Shown piece by piece: positions 1-6,722 of a stretch of 18,590 bases of DNA. Position 1 is the first letter of the stretch; each line of letters opens with the position of its first letter. Source of the stretch: an uncultured Alphaproteobacteria bacterium (lineage in GTDB: Bacteria > Pseudomonadota > Alphaproteobacteria > CASFRQ01 > SAAU01); NCBI GenBank assembly GCA_949296785.1, contig CASFRQ010000150.1, forward strand, positions 1-18,590. The letters are read 5' to 3'. Both the position numbers and the translations under genes were made by a program. The notes below the pieces were generated by a model. It saw only the letters and a list, made by a program, of their open reading frames with translations. It did not search any database and was not told the DNA's origin.

Positions 1-576
1 CCGTCTTTACAAAAAAGCAACCCCGACTTGACAATAACCTCCGAACTGTTTGAAAATGAAGACAATTTGGAAAATCTCCTGCTCTTTCGCAAATACGACG
101 CGGTTGTTTCGTTAAAAAAGCCGGATAACAAAGAAATTACCTCCCTTCCTTTTGCCGAAGAAGAGTTGATGCTTTCCGTTCCGACAAACGACCCGTTGGC
201 ATCAAAAAAACAAATTTACCTACATGATCACGCGACCAGAGAAATTGCCGTATACAGCATCTGTGGCGCTTATGAAAAAAAAATTGCGCCGTTTATTGAT
301 TGGCTGAAATCTTTGCCGTCTGTCACATTTTACAATGATTACTTTGTTTTCAGGCAAATGCTCGGACATAAAAATGTCTTAACCTTCACAACCAAACTGG
401 TAAAGAATTACCGTAACGACGGCAATGATAGGATAATTATTCCTTTAATAGATGAAGGAATCTCCGCCGTTTATTGGCTTTCATATTTACGAGACAGTCA
501 AAAAAAAGTCCTTCCTATCCTGAATTGGCAAAAAAGCATGCCCTTTCTTTTAAAAGAGTCTCTTTCTAAAAGGTGA
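1..576 (+). CDS. LysR-type transcriptional regulator, C-terminal part (5' end outside window)
   Basis: The frame is open from the first base and ends in TGA, so this is the 3' part of a longer gene. The ATG-less TTG at 28 is not needed as a start. About 191 codons remain. The segment reads like the substrate-binding (effector) domain of LysR regulators. It opens with a 'KSNPDLTITSEL' strand like the usual 'ypdv.l.l..g' opening, then has 'LLLFRKYDAVVSL' (the 'L..g.lDlai' step) and 'PFAEEELMLSVPTNDPLA', matching the 'l..e.lvlvvp..hPLA' signature. The N-terminal winged HTH would lie upstream of the window. No terminator is evident after the stop. The effector and target genes cannot be inferred. 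Family assignment rests on motif pattern alone, and the domain is rather diverged towards its C-terminus. Confidence 0.72.
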   Translation, partial: PSLQKSNPDLTITSELFENEDNLENLLLFRKYDAVVSLKKPDNKEITSLPFAEEELMLSVPTNDPLASKKQIYLHDHATREIAVYSICGAYEKKIAPFIDWLKSLPSVTFYNDYFVFRQMLGHKNVLTFTTKLVKNYRNDGNDRIIIPLIDEGISAVYWLSYLRDSQKKVLPILNWQKSMPFLLKESLSKR

Positions 577-817
577 CATTTTTACTCTGGTTAAACCTTA
601 TTTTTTCAGGAAATGATATTTCTACGTAAAATATTTACTCCTTAAAATATAGCATATAAATACGGAAGAAGAGTATTAGCTCTTACGCATATTTGAACTA
701 TTTGAATGTTCAAAAATAAAATATATAAAGATGATTTTTTCATAACCTAAAAAACATTAAGCATCTCCCGCCGCCTTATAAATCCATTTTTTTAAATCAA
801 AAAATGCTTAAAAAAAT
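577..817. other. AT-rich intergenic stretch with a short dyad
   Basis: No coding potential is visible between the LysR fragment and the promoter of the small lipoprotein gene. The stretch is very AT-rich. It contains one dyad, TTTGAAC at 692-698 and GTTCAAA at 708-714 with a 9-bp spacer, which could be a regulator half-site pair but has no further support. Confidence 0.5.
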
Positions 818-843
818 TTGACTTTTCAATTTTATACTATAAA
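818..843 (+). promoter_or_regulatory. Candidate sigma70 promoter of the small lipoprotein gene
   Basis: TTGACT at 818-823 and TATAAA at 838-843 form a -35/-10 pair. The 14-bp spacer is shorter than the optimum, so strength is uncertain. It lies about 55 bp before the ATG at 898 and is the best match in this AT-rich leader. Confidence 0.4.
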
Positions 844-897
844 ATGACCAATGTATTATTTGATACACATAGTTTTTTTAAGAAAGGAGATTCCCCT

Positions 898-1050
898 ATG
901 AAAAAGTTATTAATTGCCGCTGCTTTGTTAGTTTCTTTATCCGCTTGCTCAGGAACTCGTGGAACAATTGGTGGTCAAAAAGTTTGCACCAATGATTATT
1001 TATTAGGTGTCATTTCTCTGTCAGAAATTGTCAGCCCCTGCGGCAAGTAA
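898..1050 (+). CDS. Small lipoprotein, 50 residues, function unknown
   Basis: The start is ATG 898 because a good ribosome site (AAAGGAG at 883-889) sits just upstream and the protein then begins with a classical lipoprotein signal, MKKLLIAAALLVSLSAC. The lipobox is LSAC, so Cys17 would be lipidated and the mature peptide is only 34 residues. An in-frame ATG at 844 would put a charged extension before the signal and has no ribosome site. The mature part contains two more cysteines (in 'KVCTND' and 'VSPCGK') that could form a disulfide. The gene is a stand-alone unit with a candidate promoter and a strong terminator directly after it. I do not recognise a family. The overall pattern (GG.kvC....LLG..S....) recalls small TRL-like lipoproteins, but the match is too weak to name it. 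Confidence 0.75.
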   Translation: MKKLLIAAALLVSLSACSGTRGTIGGQKVCTNDYLLGVISLSEIVSPCGK

Positions 1051-1065
1051 TTTTTGCCATTTTCT

Positions 1066-1093
1066 AAAGCTCTCCAGATGGGGAGCTTTTTTT
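1066..1093 (+). terminator. Rho-independent terminator after the small lipoprotein gene
   Basis: A 10-bp stem (AAAGCTCTCC at 1066-1075 with GGGGAGCTTT at 1080-1089, one G.T pair) with an AGAT tetraloop is followed directly by a T run. It starts 16 bp after the stop codon. Confidence 0.85.
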
Positions 1094-1247
1094 ATTTCTA
1101 TCTTTTGATTCTGATAATATTATAAAAACAAGCGTGCTTTCATCAATATACTAACTAGAAAATAAATAATGAAAGACCTTGATTTAATAATGATGACATA
1201 AAGAATAAAGGGCGACACTAAAACATGTAAGCAGAAAATAAAAAATG

Positions 1248-1510
1248 TCAGGAAATGACAGCTGAGGGTCTTTTTTCTTCATAGGTATAAATTTTAAAGA
1301 CATTCATTGTTTTCTGTCTCATTTCTTTGGCTCCCTCTTTAATCTTACTCTTTGCCTCTTTAAACACTTTTCCGCACCATCTGCCTCTTTCGGAGAGTTC
1401 ATATCTTCTTTTAATATTCTCCCCCCGGCATCCGCACTGCTTTAACCTCCTTTCTGACAGAATCTCTCCGCCTTCCGTAAAAAAAGAGCATAATTATCTT
1501 TAAGGGCCAA
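1248..1510 (-). pseudogene. Frameshifted small gene, about 87 residues, family not recognised
   Basis: On the minus strand an AAAGGAG ribosome site (1515-1521) precedes a TTG start at 1510. The first frame reads LALKDNYALFLRKAERFCQKGG and stops at 1442-1444. A second frame is open from 1493 to a TGA at 1248-1250 and reads through CGCRGENIKRRYELSER, GRWCGKVFKEAKSKIKEG and MRQKTMNVFKIYTYEEKR. That frame has no good start codon of its own, but it looks like real protein: basic, with cysteines in CGC and WC motifs, and amphipathic. The two frames overlap at 1444-1493 and together would make one protein of about 87 residues. I infer one single-base indel near 1444-1493. It could also be a sequencing error or random open frame. 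The gene lies between the lipoprotein terminator and the ankyrin gene. Confidence 0.35.
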
Positions 1511-1569
1511 GACACTCCTTTCAGAAATCTGACACATCAAAAAAATAAAAATTCCCAAAAACAAAAAAA

Positions 1570-4377
1570 TTATTGTTCCAACGTTAATTTTTCCAACAAC
1601 TTAAAAGCATCCGTCCCGTAAATATCATGATTTTCCCGGGCATAATTGATTGCAAAATAACCATTTTCATCTTGAATGCCGACATCGGCGCCGGCTTCTA
1701 TCAAAACTCTGATGACTTCAGGTTCCGAATTAAAAAAAGCCGCCACCATCAACGCCGTTTTTCCTTCGCTATATTTAGAATTAACATTAACGCCGTTTTT
1801 GATAAAAGTCCTAACCACCTCCGGATTTGACGCGTTCGTGACAGCAAAAGTAAAGGCCGTCCAACCGCTGTTATTGCGCGCATATATATTAGCCCCCATA
1901 TCCATCAACAACTGAATCACTTCCGGATTATTATTTTCATGAGCGGCATACATCAAAACCGTCAGGCTGTTTTTATCCACGGCGTTTACATCCGCCCCTT
2001 TTTCTATCAATAGCTTAATCACATCAACAGGAACATTTTTATCAACAGCGTACATTAAAACGGTTTTTCCGCTATTTGCCACGGCGTTTACATCGGCCCC
2101 TTTCTCTATCAATAGCTTAATCACTTCAATGGGAACATTTTTATCAACAGCGTACATCAACGCTGTTTTTCCGCTATTTGTCGCGGCGTTTACATCCGCC
2201 CCTTTCTCTATCAATGCCGTTGTTATTTCAAGTATAACCTTATTATCATGCCGATACTTAAAAAAAGCGATCTCCTCTGCATCCGCATTTTCTACTGGTT
2301 CATCGTATGCAAAAGCATTAAAGAGATACATCAGAGGAGTTAAGCCGTCTATATCCCTTGCGTTTACATCCGCACCGCTTTCAATCAAAGACAAAATCAC
2401 CTGCGGATAAGGGTTCATATCTATAGCCATCATTAAAGCCGTCATATCCCCAGCTTCCCTGGCATTCACATCTGCTCCGGCCTTCAGCAAAGCTTGAATA
2501 ATCTCCGGACGAGGCGTATTGGCCGCCGCATGCATCAACACCGTCCAACCTTCTTCCATTTTTGCATTCACATCGGCGCCTTCTTTAATCAACAGGTTCA
2601 TAATATCAGGTGACGAATGCAACCTTGCCGAAAGGGCAAGCGCATTTAATCCTCTTTTATCCCTTGCGTCCACATCGGCGCCCGCATCAATTAAAGCTTT
2701 CACGCTCTCTAAAGAGGCATTGTTCAACACTGCCTTCATTAACGGCGTTATTCCGTTTTCATCTTTGGCATTTACATCCGCCCCCGCGTCAACCAGAGCT
2801 TTAATGATTTTAGGATGAAAATTATATTTCATCGCTAACATTAAAATATCCTTTTCCCCCGGAACCGGGATATTGATATCAGCGCCCACATCAATCAAAG
2901 TTTCAATAATTTCGGGATTTTTATTATTCGCAACGGCATACATCAACGCCGATATTCCGTCTTTACTCGTCTCATTTACATGACTGCCGTTTTTAACCAG
3001 CATCTCAATAATTTCAGGATTCAATGCCCTGATCGCGGCCACCATAAAAACCGTTATTCCATCTTTATCTTTAGCATTTACATCCGCCCCTTCGTCAATC
3101 AGGATTTGAACTGCCTTCGGCGCTACATGCTCATTCATAACCGCAGCCATTAAGACCGTAACGCCGTCAGAGTTTTTCTCATTCACATCATAGAAACCTT
3201 TTTGAACCAATTTCTTGATTATTTCAGGATTTGAATTATATCTTGCCGCCATTATTAAGGCATTTTCCCCGTTTGCGTTTTTTGCGCTCGCATCGGCGCC
3301 CGCCTCAATCAAAATTTCAAAAATATTCGGATAAGAAGTATTCTGAGCGGCTGACATAAACACCGAAGTCCCGTCTTTTCTTCTTGCATTCACATCCGCG
3401 CCGGCTTTAATCAAAATCTTAACAATTTCAGGATGAGCATTATAGATAACGGCATACATCAACGCCCCTACCCCATCTTCGTCTTTCGCATTTACATCTG
3501 CGCCCACATCAATCAAAGTTTTAATAATTTCGGGATTTTTATTAATCACAACGGCATACATTAAAGGCGTTATCCCATTTTCATCTTTTGCATTCACATC
3601 CGCATCGGCTTCAAGCAAAGTTTCAACCGTCCGCGAATTCCCTTTTGCCTGCAATGCATACATCAAGGCCGTCATTCCTTCCTTATCCTTGGCATGTACA
3701 TTCGCGCCTTTGTCAATCAATATCTTCGGAATACCGAAATAGTAATTAAATCTGGCCGCATACATTAAAGCTGTTTTGCCAGTGTTGTCCGTTTCGTTCA
3801 CATCGGCCCCGTTATTGATTAAAAAGTCAATAATATCAGGATCTGTATTTTTGGCCGCCGTCGCAATCAAAGAGGTAACACCGTCATTGTCTTCAGCCGT
3901 CATATCAGCGCCGGCCTCTATCAAAGTTGACAGAATTTTAGTATCGGTAGCATTCATAGCAGCCGCCATAAAAACGGGGAAACCCCCGACATCATTCTTG
4001 GCATTTACGTCCGCTCCGGCCTCAATTAAACTTTTAACCACAGGAAGAGAAGCATATCTAACCGCCTCCATCAAGACTGTCTTCCCTCTTTTATCTTTTG
4101 CATTCACATCGGCGCCTGCCTCTATCAAAGTCTTAATCATTTCTACGGAAGCGTCATTGGCAATGGCAAACATCAAGGGCGTCAAACCATTTTTATTTCG
4201 GGCATTCACATCCACGCCTTTTTTGATTTTATTCCGAATGTTTTCAACGCTGGCGCTTTTTTGCCACCATCTTGAAGACAAGAAAGTCGCCTCCGGCATC
4301 TTAGAAATATAAACCTGAACAGACAAAGCAATCATAAAAAGAAGGAAACAAATAAAGGCAACAAATATCTTTTTCAT
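1570..4377 (-). CDS. Exported ankyrin-repeat protein with about 25 repeats (935 residues)
   Basis: The start ATG at 4375-4377 has an AAAGGTGG ribosome site. Residues 1-26 form a hydrophobic signal or anchor (MKKIFVAFICFLLFMIALSV) without a clear cleavage site, so the protein is probably exported or tethered in the inner membrane facing the periplasm. From about residue 50 to the end I count 25 units of 33-35 residues with the pattern DVNAKD.nG.TpLM.Av..n..peii..LIeaGA, the ankyrin-repeat consensus. Unit 19 carries an insertion of about 24 residues (DEPVENADAEEIAFFKYRHDN), which breaks the solenoid once. Units 20 and 21 are nearly identical in DNA as well as protein. No catalytic domain is visible at either end, so it is a pure binding scaffold. 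Ankyrin proteins mediate protein-protein contacts and are common in host-associated bacteria; the partner is unknown. It is a single-gene unit with its own promoter. Confidence 0.93.
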   Translation of the reverse strand: MKKIFVAFICFLLFMIALSVQVYISKMPEATFLSSRWWQKSASVENIRNKIKKGVDVNARNKNGLTPLMFAIANDASVEMIKTLIEAGADVNAKDKRGKTVLMEAVRYASLPVVKSLIEAGADVNAKNDVGGFPVFMAAAMNATDTKILSTLIEAGADMTAEDNDGVTSLIATAAKNTDPDIIDFLINNGADVNETDNTGKTALMYAARFNYYFGIPKILIDKGANVHAKDKEGMTALMYALQAKGNSRTVETLLEADADVNAKDENGITPLMYAVVINKNPEIIKTLIDVGADVNAKDEDGVGALMYAVIYNAHPEIVKILIKAGADVNARRKDGTSVFMSAAQNTSYPNIFEILIEAGADASAKNANGENALIMAARYNSNPEIIKKLVQKGFYDVNEKNSDGVTVLMAAVMNEHVAPKAVQILIDEGADVNAKDKDGITVFMVAAIRALNPEIIEMLVKNGSHVNETSKDGISALMYAVANNKNPEIIETLIDVGADINIPVPGEKDILMLAMKYNFHPKIIKALVDAGADVNAKDENGITPLMKAVLNNASLESVKALIDAGADVDARDKRGLNALALSARLHSSPDIMNLLIKEGADVNAKMEEGWTVLMHAAANTPRPEIIQALLKAGADVNAREAGDMTALMMAIDMNPYPQVILSLIESGADVNARDIDGLTPLMYLFNAFAYDEPVENADAEEIAFFKYRHDNKVILEITTALIEKGADVNAATNSGKTALMYAVDKNVPIEVIKLLIEKGADVNAVANSGKTVLMYAVDKNVPVDVIKLLIEKGADVNAVDKNSLTVLMYAAHENNNPEVIQLLMDMGANIYARNNSGWTAFTFAVTNASNPEVVRTFIKNGVNVNSKYSEGKTALMVAAFFNSEPEVIRVLIEAGADVGIQDENGYFAINYARENHDIYGTDAFKLLEKLTLEQ
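1981..2184 (-). repeat. Two near-identical 102-bp tandem units inside the ankyrin gene
   Basis: 1981-2082 and 2083-2184 are adjacent 102-bp units (34 codons) with only scattered differences. They encode repeats 20 and 21, both ending in IEVIKLLIEKGA or VDVIKLLIEKGA. The other repeats in the gene are much more diverged, so this pair looks like a recent unequal-crossover or slippage duplication. Confidence 0.8.
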
Positions 4378-4415
4378 TTAACCACCTTTGGTAAATATTT
4401 TTTTATAACAAACAA

Positions 4416-4442
4416 GTTATAATCTTTTTAATACTTTGTCAA
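4416..4442 (-). promoter_or_regulatory. Promoter of the ankyrin gene
   Basis: On the minus strand, TTGACA (4437-4442, perfect -35) and TATAAC (4416-4421, -10) are separated by 15 bp, about 40 bp before the ATG. The spacer is slightly short but both boxes are good. Confidence 0.6.
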
Positions 4443-4639
4443 AACAAAACAATTAAAAGCATATATAAATATAAAAGGACAGATAATCCTTACTTATGAA
4501 AAAACTTTTGTAACTTTCCGGTTTATGGGACAAAAAGCTTTCTTCAAAAAGAAATCTCAACAAACGAATTCGGAAACTTCTCCCGAAATACGATTTTGAA
4601 ATTGACAACGAGCAAATTCCGTAGAACGTTTGATTTTTA

Positions 4640-4669
4640 AAAGAAAAACAGCTCCCGTGATAGGAGCTA
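4640..4669 (-). terminator. Terminator downstream of the CAT-anticodon tRNA
   Basis: On the minus strand AGCTCC (4663-4668) pairs with GGAGCT (4650-4655) across a short loop. A T-rich tail follows (complement of 4640-4649). It begins 8 bp after the tRNA 3' end. Confidence 0.7.
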
Positions 4670-4676
4670 TTAATTA

Positions 4677-4753
4677 TGGTGGGTCCTGTAGGACTCGAAC
4701 CTACGACCAGACCGTTATGAGCGGCCGGCTCTAACCAACTGAGCTAAGGACCC
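4677..4753 (-). tRNA. tRNA with CAT anticodon, probably tRNA-Ile2 (lysidine-dependent)
   Basis: The minus strand folds into a full cloverleaf: acceptor GGGTCCT with AGGACCC; D arm GCTC with GAGC; anticodon stem GGCCG with CGGTC around the loop CTCATAA, giving anticodon CAT; T stem GTAGG with CCTAC around TTCGAGT; discriminator A; encoded CCA at 4677-4679. A CAT anticodon fits Met or Ile2. The CTTAGCTCAG start, the TTGGTTAGAGC D loop and the TGGTC variable region resemble bacterial tRNA-Ile2 more than elongator tRNA-Met. In that case TilS would convert C34 to lysidine so that it reads AUA. Position 4 is T (pairing A69) rather than the C of E. coli tRNA-Ile2, so the Ile/Met decision stays open. 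It has its own promoter and terminator. Confidence 0.93.
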
Positions 4754-4765
4754 GAACCGAGAAAG

Positions 4766-4794
4766 TTTATACTCTTTTTATCTTAAAAAATCAA
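4766..4794 (-). promoter_or_regulatory. Promoter of the tRNA gene
   Basis: Minus-strand TTGATT (4789-4794) and TATAAA (4766-4771) are separated by exactly 17 bp. The predicted start is only a few bases before the tRNA 5' end at 4753, as usual for a monocistronic tRNA. Confidence 0.75.
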
Positions 4795-4891
4795 GCCTTA
4801 TTTTTAATAAGTATTCTATCAAAAATCCTTTTCAATAGTAAAATTATAAAAAATCTTTAAATATTCATATACTTTTTTTCATTTTTTATCA

Positions 4892-4897
4892 TATAAT
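4892..4897 (+). promoter_or_regulatory. Consensus -10 box before the small secreted Cys protein
   Basis: A perfect TATAAT lies 35 bp before the TTG start at 4932. No convincing -35 box is present at the right distance, so this is only a candidate promoter. Confidence 0.35.
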
Positions 4898-4931
4898 TTA
4901 AAATAATTTGTCTGAATTTCAGAGGTATACT

Positions 4932-5144
4932 TTGAAAAAATTTTTAACAGGAATATCCGCTTTTCTCTTATCATTACCGGTTTTGGCCGAAGACAACCCA
5001 ACCGTCCTTATGAACACCCAAACACTTATCTATCATGTTCCCAGCTGCATATGGGCTAAAAAGTGTACGAGAAACTGCATAGAAACAACCAAAGACCATG
5101 CTCTGGAAGAAGGAGCGAGGGCCTGCAAAGTCTGCGGCGAATAA
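4932..5144 (+). CDS. Small secreted Cys-rich protein with Ada-like metal-binding motif (70 residues)
   Basis: I place the start at TTG 4932: an AGAGG ribosome-site core lies 6 bp upstream and the product then begins with a clean Sec signal (MKKFLTGISAFLLSLPVLA, cut before EDNP). An earlier TTG at 4908 would add eight residues before the signal and has no ribosome site. The mature part of about 50 residues has the pattern Y-H-x-P-S-C-x(6)-C-x(3)-C followed by a helix with E..A and then 'ACKVCGE'. This resembles the small zinc-binding unit of Ada and of some secreted nucleases ('yH.psC......i..s...A...GyrpCkvC'), here in a stand-alone exported form. Four of the five Cys could bind zinc or form disulfides. 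Its role is unknown. Confidence 0.7.
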   Translation: MKKFLTGISAFLLSLPVLAEDNPTVLMNTQTLIYHVPSCIWAKKCTRNCIETTKDHALEEGARACKVCGE

Positions 5145-5148
5145 ATCT

Positions 5149-5715
5149 TTATTTTGGCGGAAGCAAACCTATTAAAAAAAACATTTTCTTTAACCTATGA
5201 CACATCAAACGGCGGGCCAAAAAAGGGAATATTTTTTCCAGCCTTAAGAATATCCAAGGCTTATACCTGCAATAACTTTTTAAATCCGTATATTTTAACA
5301 TCAACCTCCCCTCCTTATTCTGAACCATAAAATTTTGCAGGTTAAAATCATAAAAGAATAAATCATTTTCAAGTAGGCAATAGAAAAAATGCCAAAACTG
5401 GCTTATCAGTTCTCTATTGAGGAGTTTGTCTTTTCTCATATAAAAACTCAAGGGCTTTGAAATACTTCCATCATCATCTTTTAATAACTCACAAACCAAT
5501 CCCACTCCATAATTCGTTTTGACTAAATTCGCGTCATAAAGAACCAAATATTCCCCTAAAAAAGACTTTACAGCAAAGTAAGCCTCTAACTCTTTTTGCA
5601 GCAAACCAGCTTCTTTCGGCCGGACGATGACCTTTACACATTTTGATTTGTCGTAAGGGTGGGCAAAACATAACCGTGTTGCGCCTTTTCCTATAAACCT
5701 ACTTAAAACAAGCAT
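5149..5715 (-). CDS. YrbL-family kinase-like protein (188 residues)
   Basis: The ATG at 5713-5715 has a strong ribosome site (AAAGGAGAGG). The protein matches the YrbL (PhoP regulatory network) family, a branch of the protein-kinase-like fold. IGKGATRLCFAHP (residues 8-20) is the glycine-rich start, CVKV with Lys28 the ATP-anchoring lysine, and KELEAY (Glu42 region) the partner helix. GVGLVCELLKDDDGSISKPL (70-89) is the family's hallmark hinge; FYDFNLQNFMVQ (121-132) gives Asp123 and Asn128 of the catalytic loop, and YTDLK (142-146) the metal-binding Asp. The C-terminus is basic and hydrophobic. Substrates of YrbL proteins are not established. It is transcribed divergently from an XRE regulator through a promoter overlaid by a perfect palindrome, so it is probably controlled by that regulator. 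Confidence 0.8.
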   Translation of the reverse strand: MLVLSRFIGKGATRLCFAHPYDKSKCVKVIVRPKEAGLLQKELEAYFAVKSFLGEYLVLYDANLVKTNYGVGLVCELLKDDDGSISKPLSFYMRKDKLLNRELISQFWHFFYCLLENDLFFYDFNLQNFMVQNKEGRLMLKYTDLKSYCRYKPWIFLRLEKIFPFLARRLMCHRLKKMFFLIGLLPPK

Positions 5716-5733
5716 TCCACCTCTCCTTTAGAA

Positions 5734-5753
5734 TAGGGAAGTATACTTCCCTA
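5734..5753. promoter_or_regulatory. Perfect 20-bp palindrome, probable operator
   Basis: TAGGGAAGTATACTTCCCTA equals its own reverse complement over all 20 bases. It covers the -10 box of the YrbL-family promoter and lies about 35 bp before the start of the divergent XRE gene. Size and position fit a dimeric repressor site. The neighbouring XRE protein is the natural candidate ligand (inference). Confidence 0.7.
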
Positions 5754-5768
5754 ACATAAAAGCGTCAA
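5740..5768 (-). promoter_or_regulatory. Promoter of the YrbL-family gene
   Basis: Minus-strand TTGACG (5763-5768) and TATACT (5740-5745) are separated by exactly 17 bp. The -10 box lies in the middle of the 20-bp palindrome, so a bound regulator would block polymerase. The predicted start is near 5733, leaving a leader of about 18 nt that contains the ribosome site. Confidence 0.8.
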
Positions 5769-5774
5769 GTAGAA

Positions 5775-5780
5775 TATAGT
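5775..5780 (+). promoter_or_regulatory. -10 box of the XRE gene, apparently leaderless transcript
   Basis: TATAGT lies six bases before the ATG at 5787, so transcription would start at or next to the start codon. No ribosome site precedes this ATG, consistent with a leaderless mRNA. No good -35 box is visible, and the region 17 bp upstream touches the palindrome. Confidence 0.45.
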
Positions 5781-5786
5781 ATCTTT

Positions 5787-6074
5787 ATGAAAATAGAAGA
5801 AGCGGGACATATCAGTGATAAAGTGGTTGAAATTCTGCGGGAAGAGAGAGTTCGCCGAAAAATCAGCCAATACCAGCTGGCAAAAGGGTGTGGTTTAAGC
5901 AAAACATCCATTGCTTTTATTGAACGTTTTGAAAATAAGCCTACTTTGCGGACTCTTGTGATGATTGCCGATTATTTGAAAGTTGATTTGGGCCAAGCAG
6001 TAACGGACAGCATAGCCGGCAAGACAGCGCAAGAAAACAAAAAATCGTCCTTGTCTTCGTTTGAAAAAAAATAA
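5787..6074 (+). CDS. XRE-family helix-turn-helix regulator (95 residues)
   Basis: This is a short single-domain DNA-binding protein of the Cro/C1 (XRE) type. The pattern ILREERVRRKISQYQLAKG followed by CGLSKTSIAFIERFENKPTL..LVMIADYL covers residues 16-64, with the helix-turn-helix at about 27-50. The tail after residue 75 is hydrophilic and has no sensor domain. It starts divergently from the YrbL-family gene. The ATG has no ribosome site and seems to be read from a leaderless transcript. The 20-bp palindrome between the two genes is the likely binding site, giving autoregulation plus control of the kinase-like gene (inference). A pentapeptide-repeat gene follows after 35 bp on the same strand and is probably co-transcribed. 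Confidence 0.88.
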   Translation: MKIEEAGHISDKVVEILREERVRRKISQYQLAKGCGLSKTSIAFIERFENKPTLRTLVMIADYLKVDLGQAVTDSIAGKTAQENKKSSLSSFEKK

Positions 6075-6109
6075 AATTATATAAGACCTCAAAAGGCAAA
6101 GAGGCAAAA

Positions 6110-6715
6110 ATGCTGGAACAATATATTCTTGAAGCACAAAAGGAAGAGAAAAGTATTTGCGGCGCTATTTTTGAAAAACAATCTTTTCAAAATCTGGAGG
6201 CGTCAGACCTTGAGTTTGAAGATATTCTGTTTGCCGGTTGCCGATTTGAAAAATGCATTTTTGAAAAATCTTCTTTTTATGACTGCCAATTTACCGGATG
6301 TGATTTTTCAAACTGTTCCTTTGAAAACAGCTACTGGAAAAAATGCCGGATAGATTCTTGCAAAGGGGATGGCGCTCTTTTTTCGGAAAGCTGTTTTAAA
6401 GAATGCCTGTTGCAAGCTTCCTCATTTTGTTACGCCAATTTTTCACAAAGCAGATGGCAGGAAACTTCCTGTATTCAATGCAAAATGAAAGAAGTCTTTT
6501 TATCGGAAACCCTTTTCCAAAAATCTGAATTTCATCAGGTTGACTTCTATAAAGCAGATTTTTTTAAAACAATATTGAAAGGGATGGACTTTTCCGACTG
6601 CCTCATTGACGGGAATTTAGTGTCCGATTCTTTTTTTGAATTAAAGGGAATGAAGGTTTCTTTAACACAAGCGGCGGATTTGGCGCGTCTTCTGGGGCTT
6701 AAGATTGTCCCTTAA
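6110..6715 (+). CDS. Pentapeptide-repeat protein (201 residues)
   Basis: An AAGAGG ribosome site precedes the ATG. From about residue 30 to 170 the sequence follows the five-residue A(D/N)LXX-type period with Phe or Leu at the centre: FAGCRFEKCIFEKSSFYDCQF, then TGCDFSNCSFENSYW, later FYKADFFKTILKGMDFSDC. This folds as a right-handed quadrilateral beta-helix. Its end, 'LKGMKVSLTQAADLARLLGLKI', matches the usual C-terminal cap of the family. Cysteine takes many of the positions next to the core, which is unusually frequent. Some family members (Qnr, MfpA) mimic DNA and protect gyrase, but most have no known role, and nothing here shows a gyrase link. It lies 35 bp downstream of the XRE gene and probably shares its transcript. 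Confidence 0.88.
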   Translation: MLEQYILEAQKEEKSICGAIFEKQSFQNLEASDLEFEDILFAGCRFEKCIFEKSSFYDCQFTGCDFSNCSFENSYWKKCRIDSCKGDGALFSESCFKECLLQASSFCYANFSQSRWQETSCIQCKMKEVFLSETLFQKSEFHQVDFYKADFFKTILKGMDFSDCLIDGNLVSDSFFELKGMKVSLTQAADLARLLGLKIVP

Positions 6716-6722
6716 AAAAAGC

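Noticed and set aside
844..897. ATG 844 as start of the small lipoprotein
   Set aside because: It has no ribosome site, overlaps the likely -10 region and puts 18 residues before a perfect lipoprotein signal; ATG 898 has AAAGGAG.
1981..4260. Regularly spaced similar units that could suggest a CRISPR array
   Set aside because: The units are 102-bp diverged coding repeats in one open frame and encode ankyrin repeats; there are no constant repeats with unique spacers.
3776..4312. Long plus-strand open frames opposite the ankyrin gene (also at 1676, 2129 and 2519)
   Set aside because: They mirror the repeated codon pattern of the minus-strand ankyrin gene (FTSAPASIK repeats), have no ribosome sites and show no family signature.
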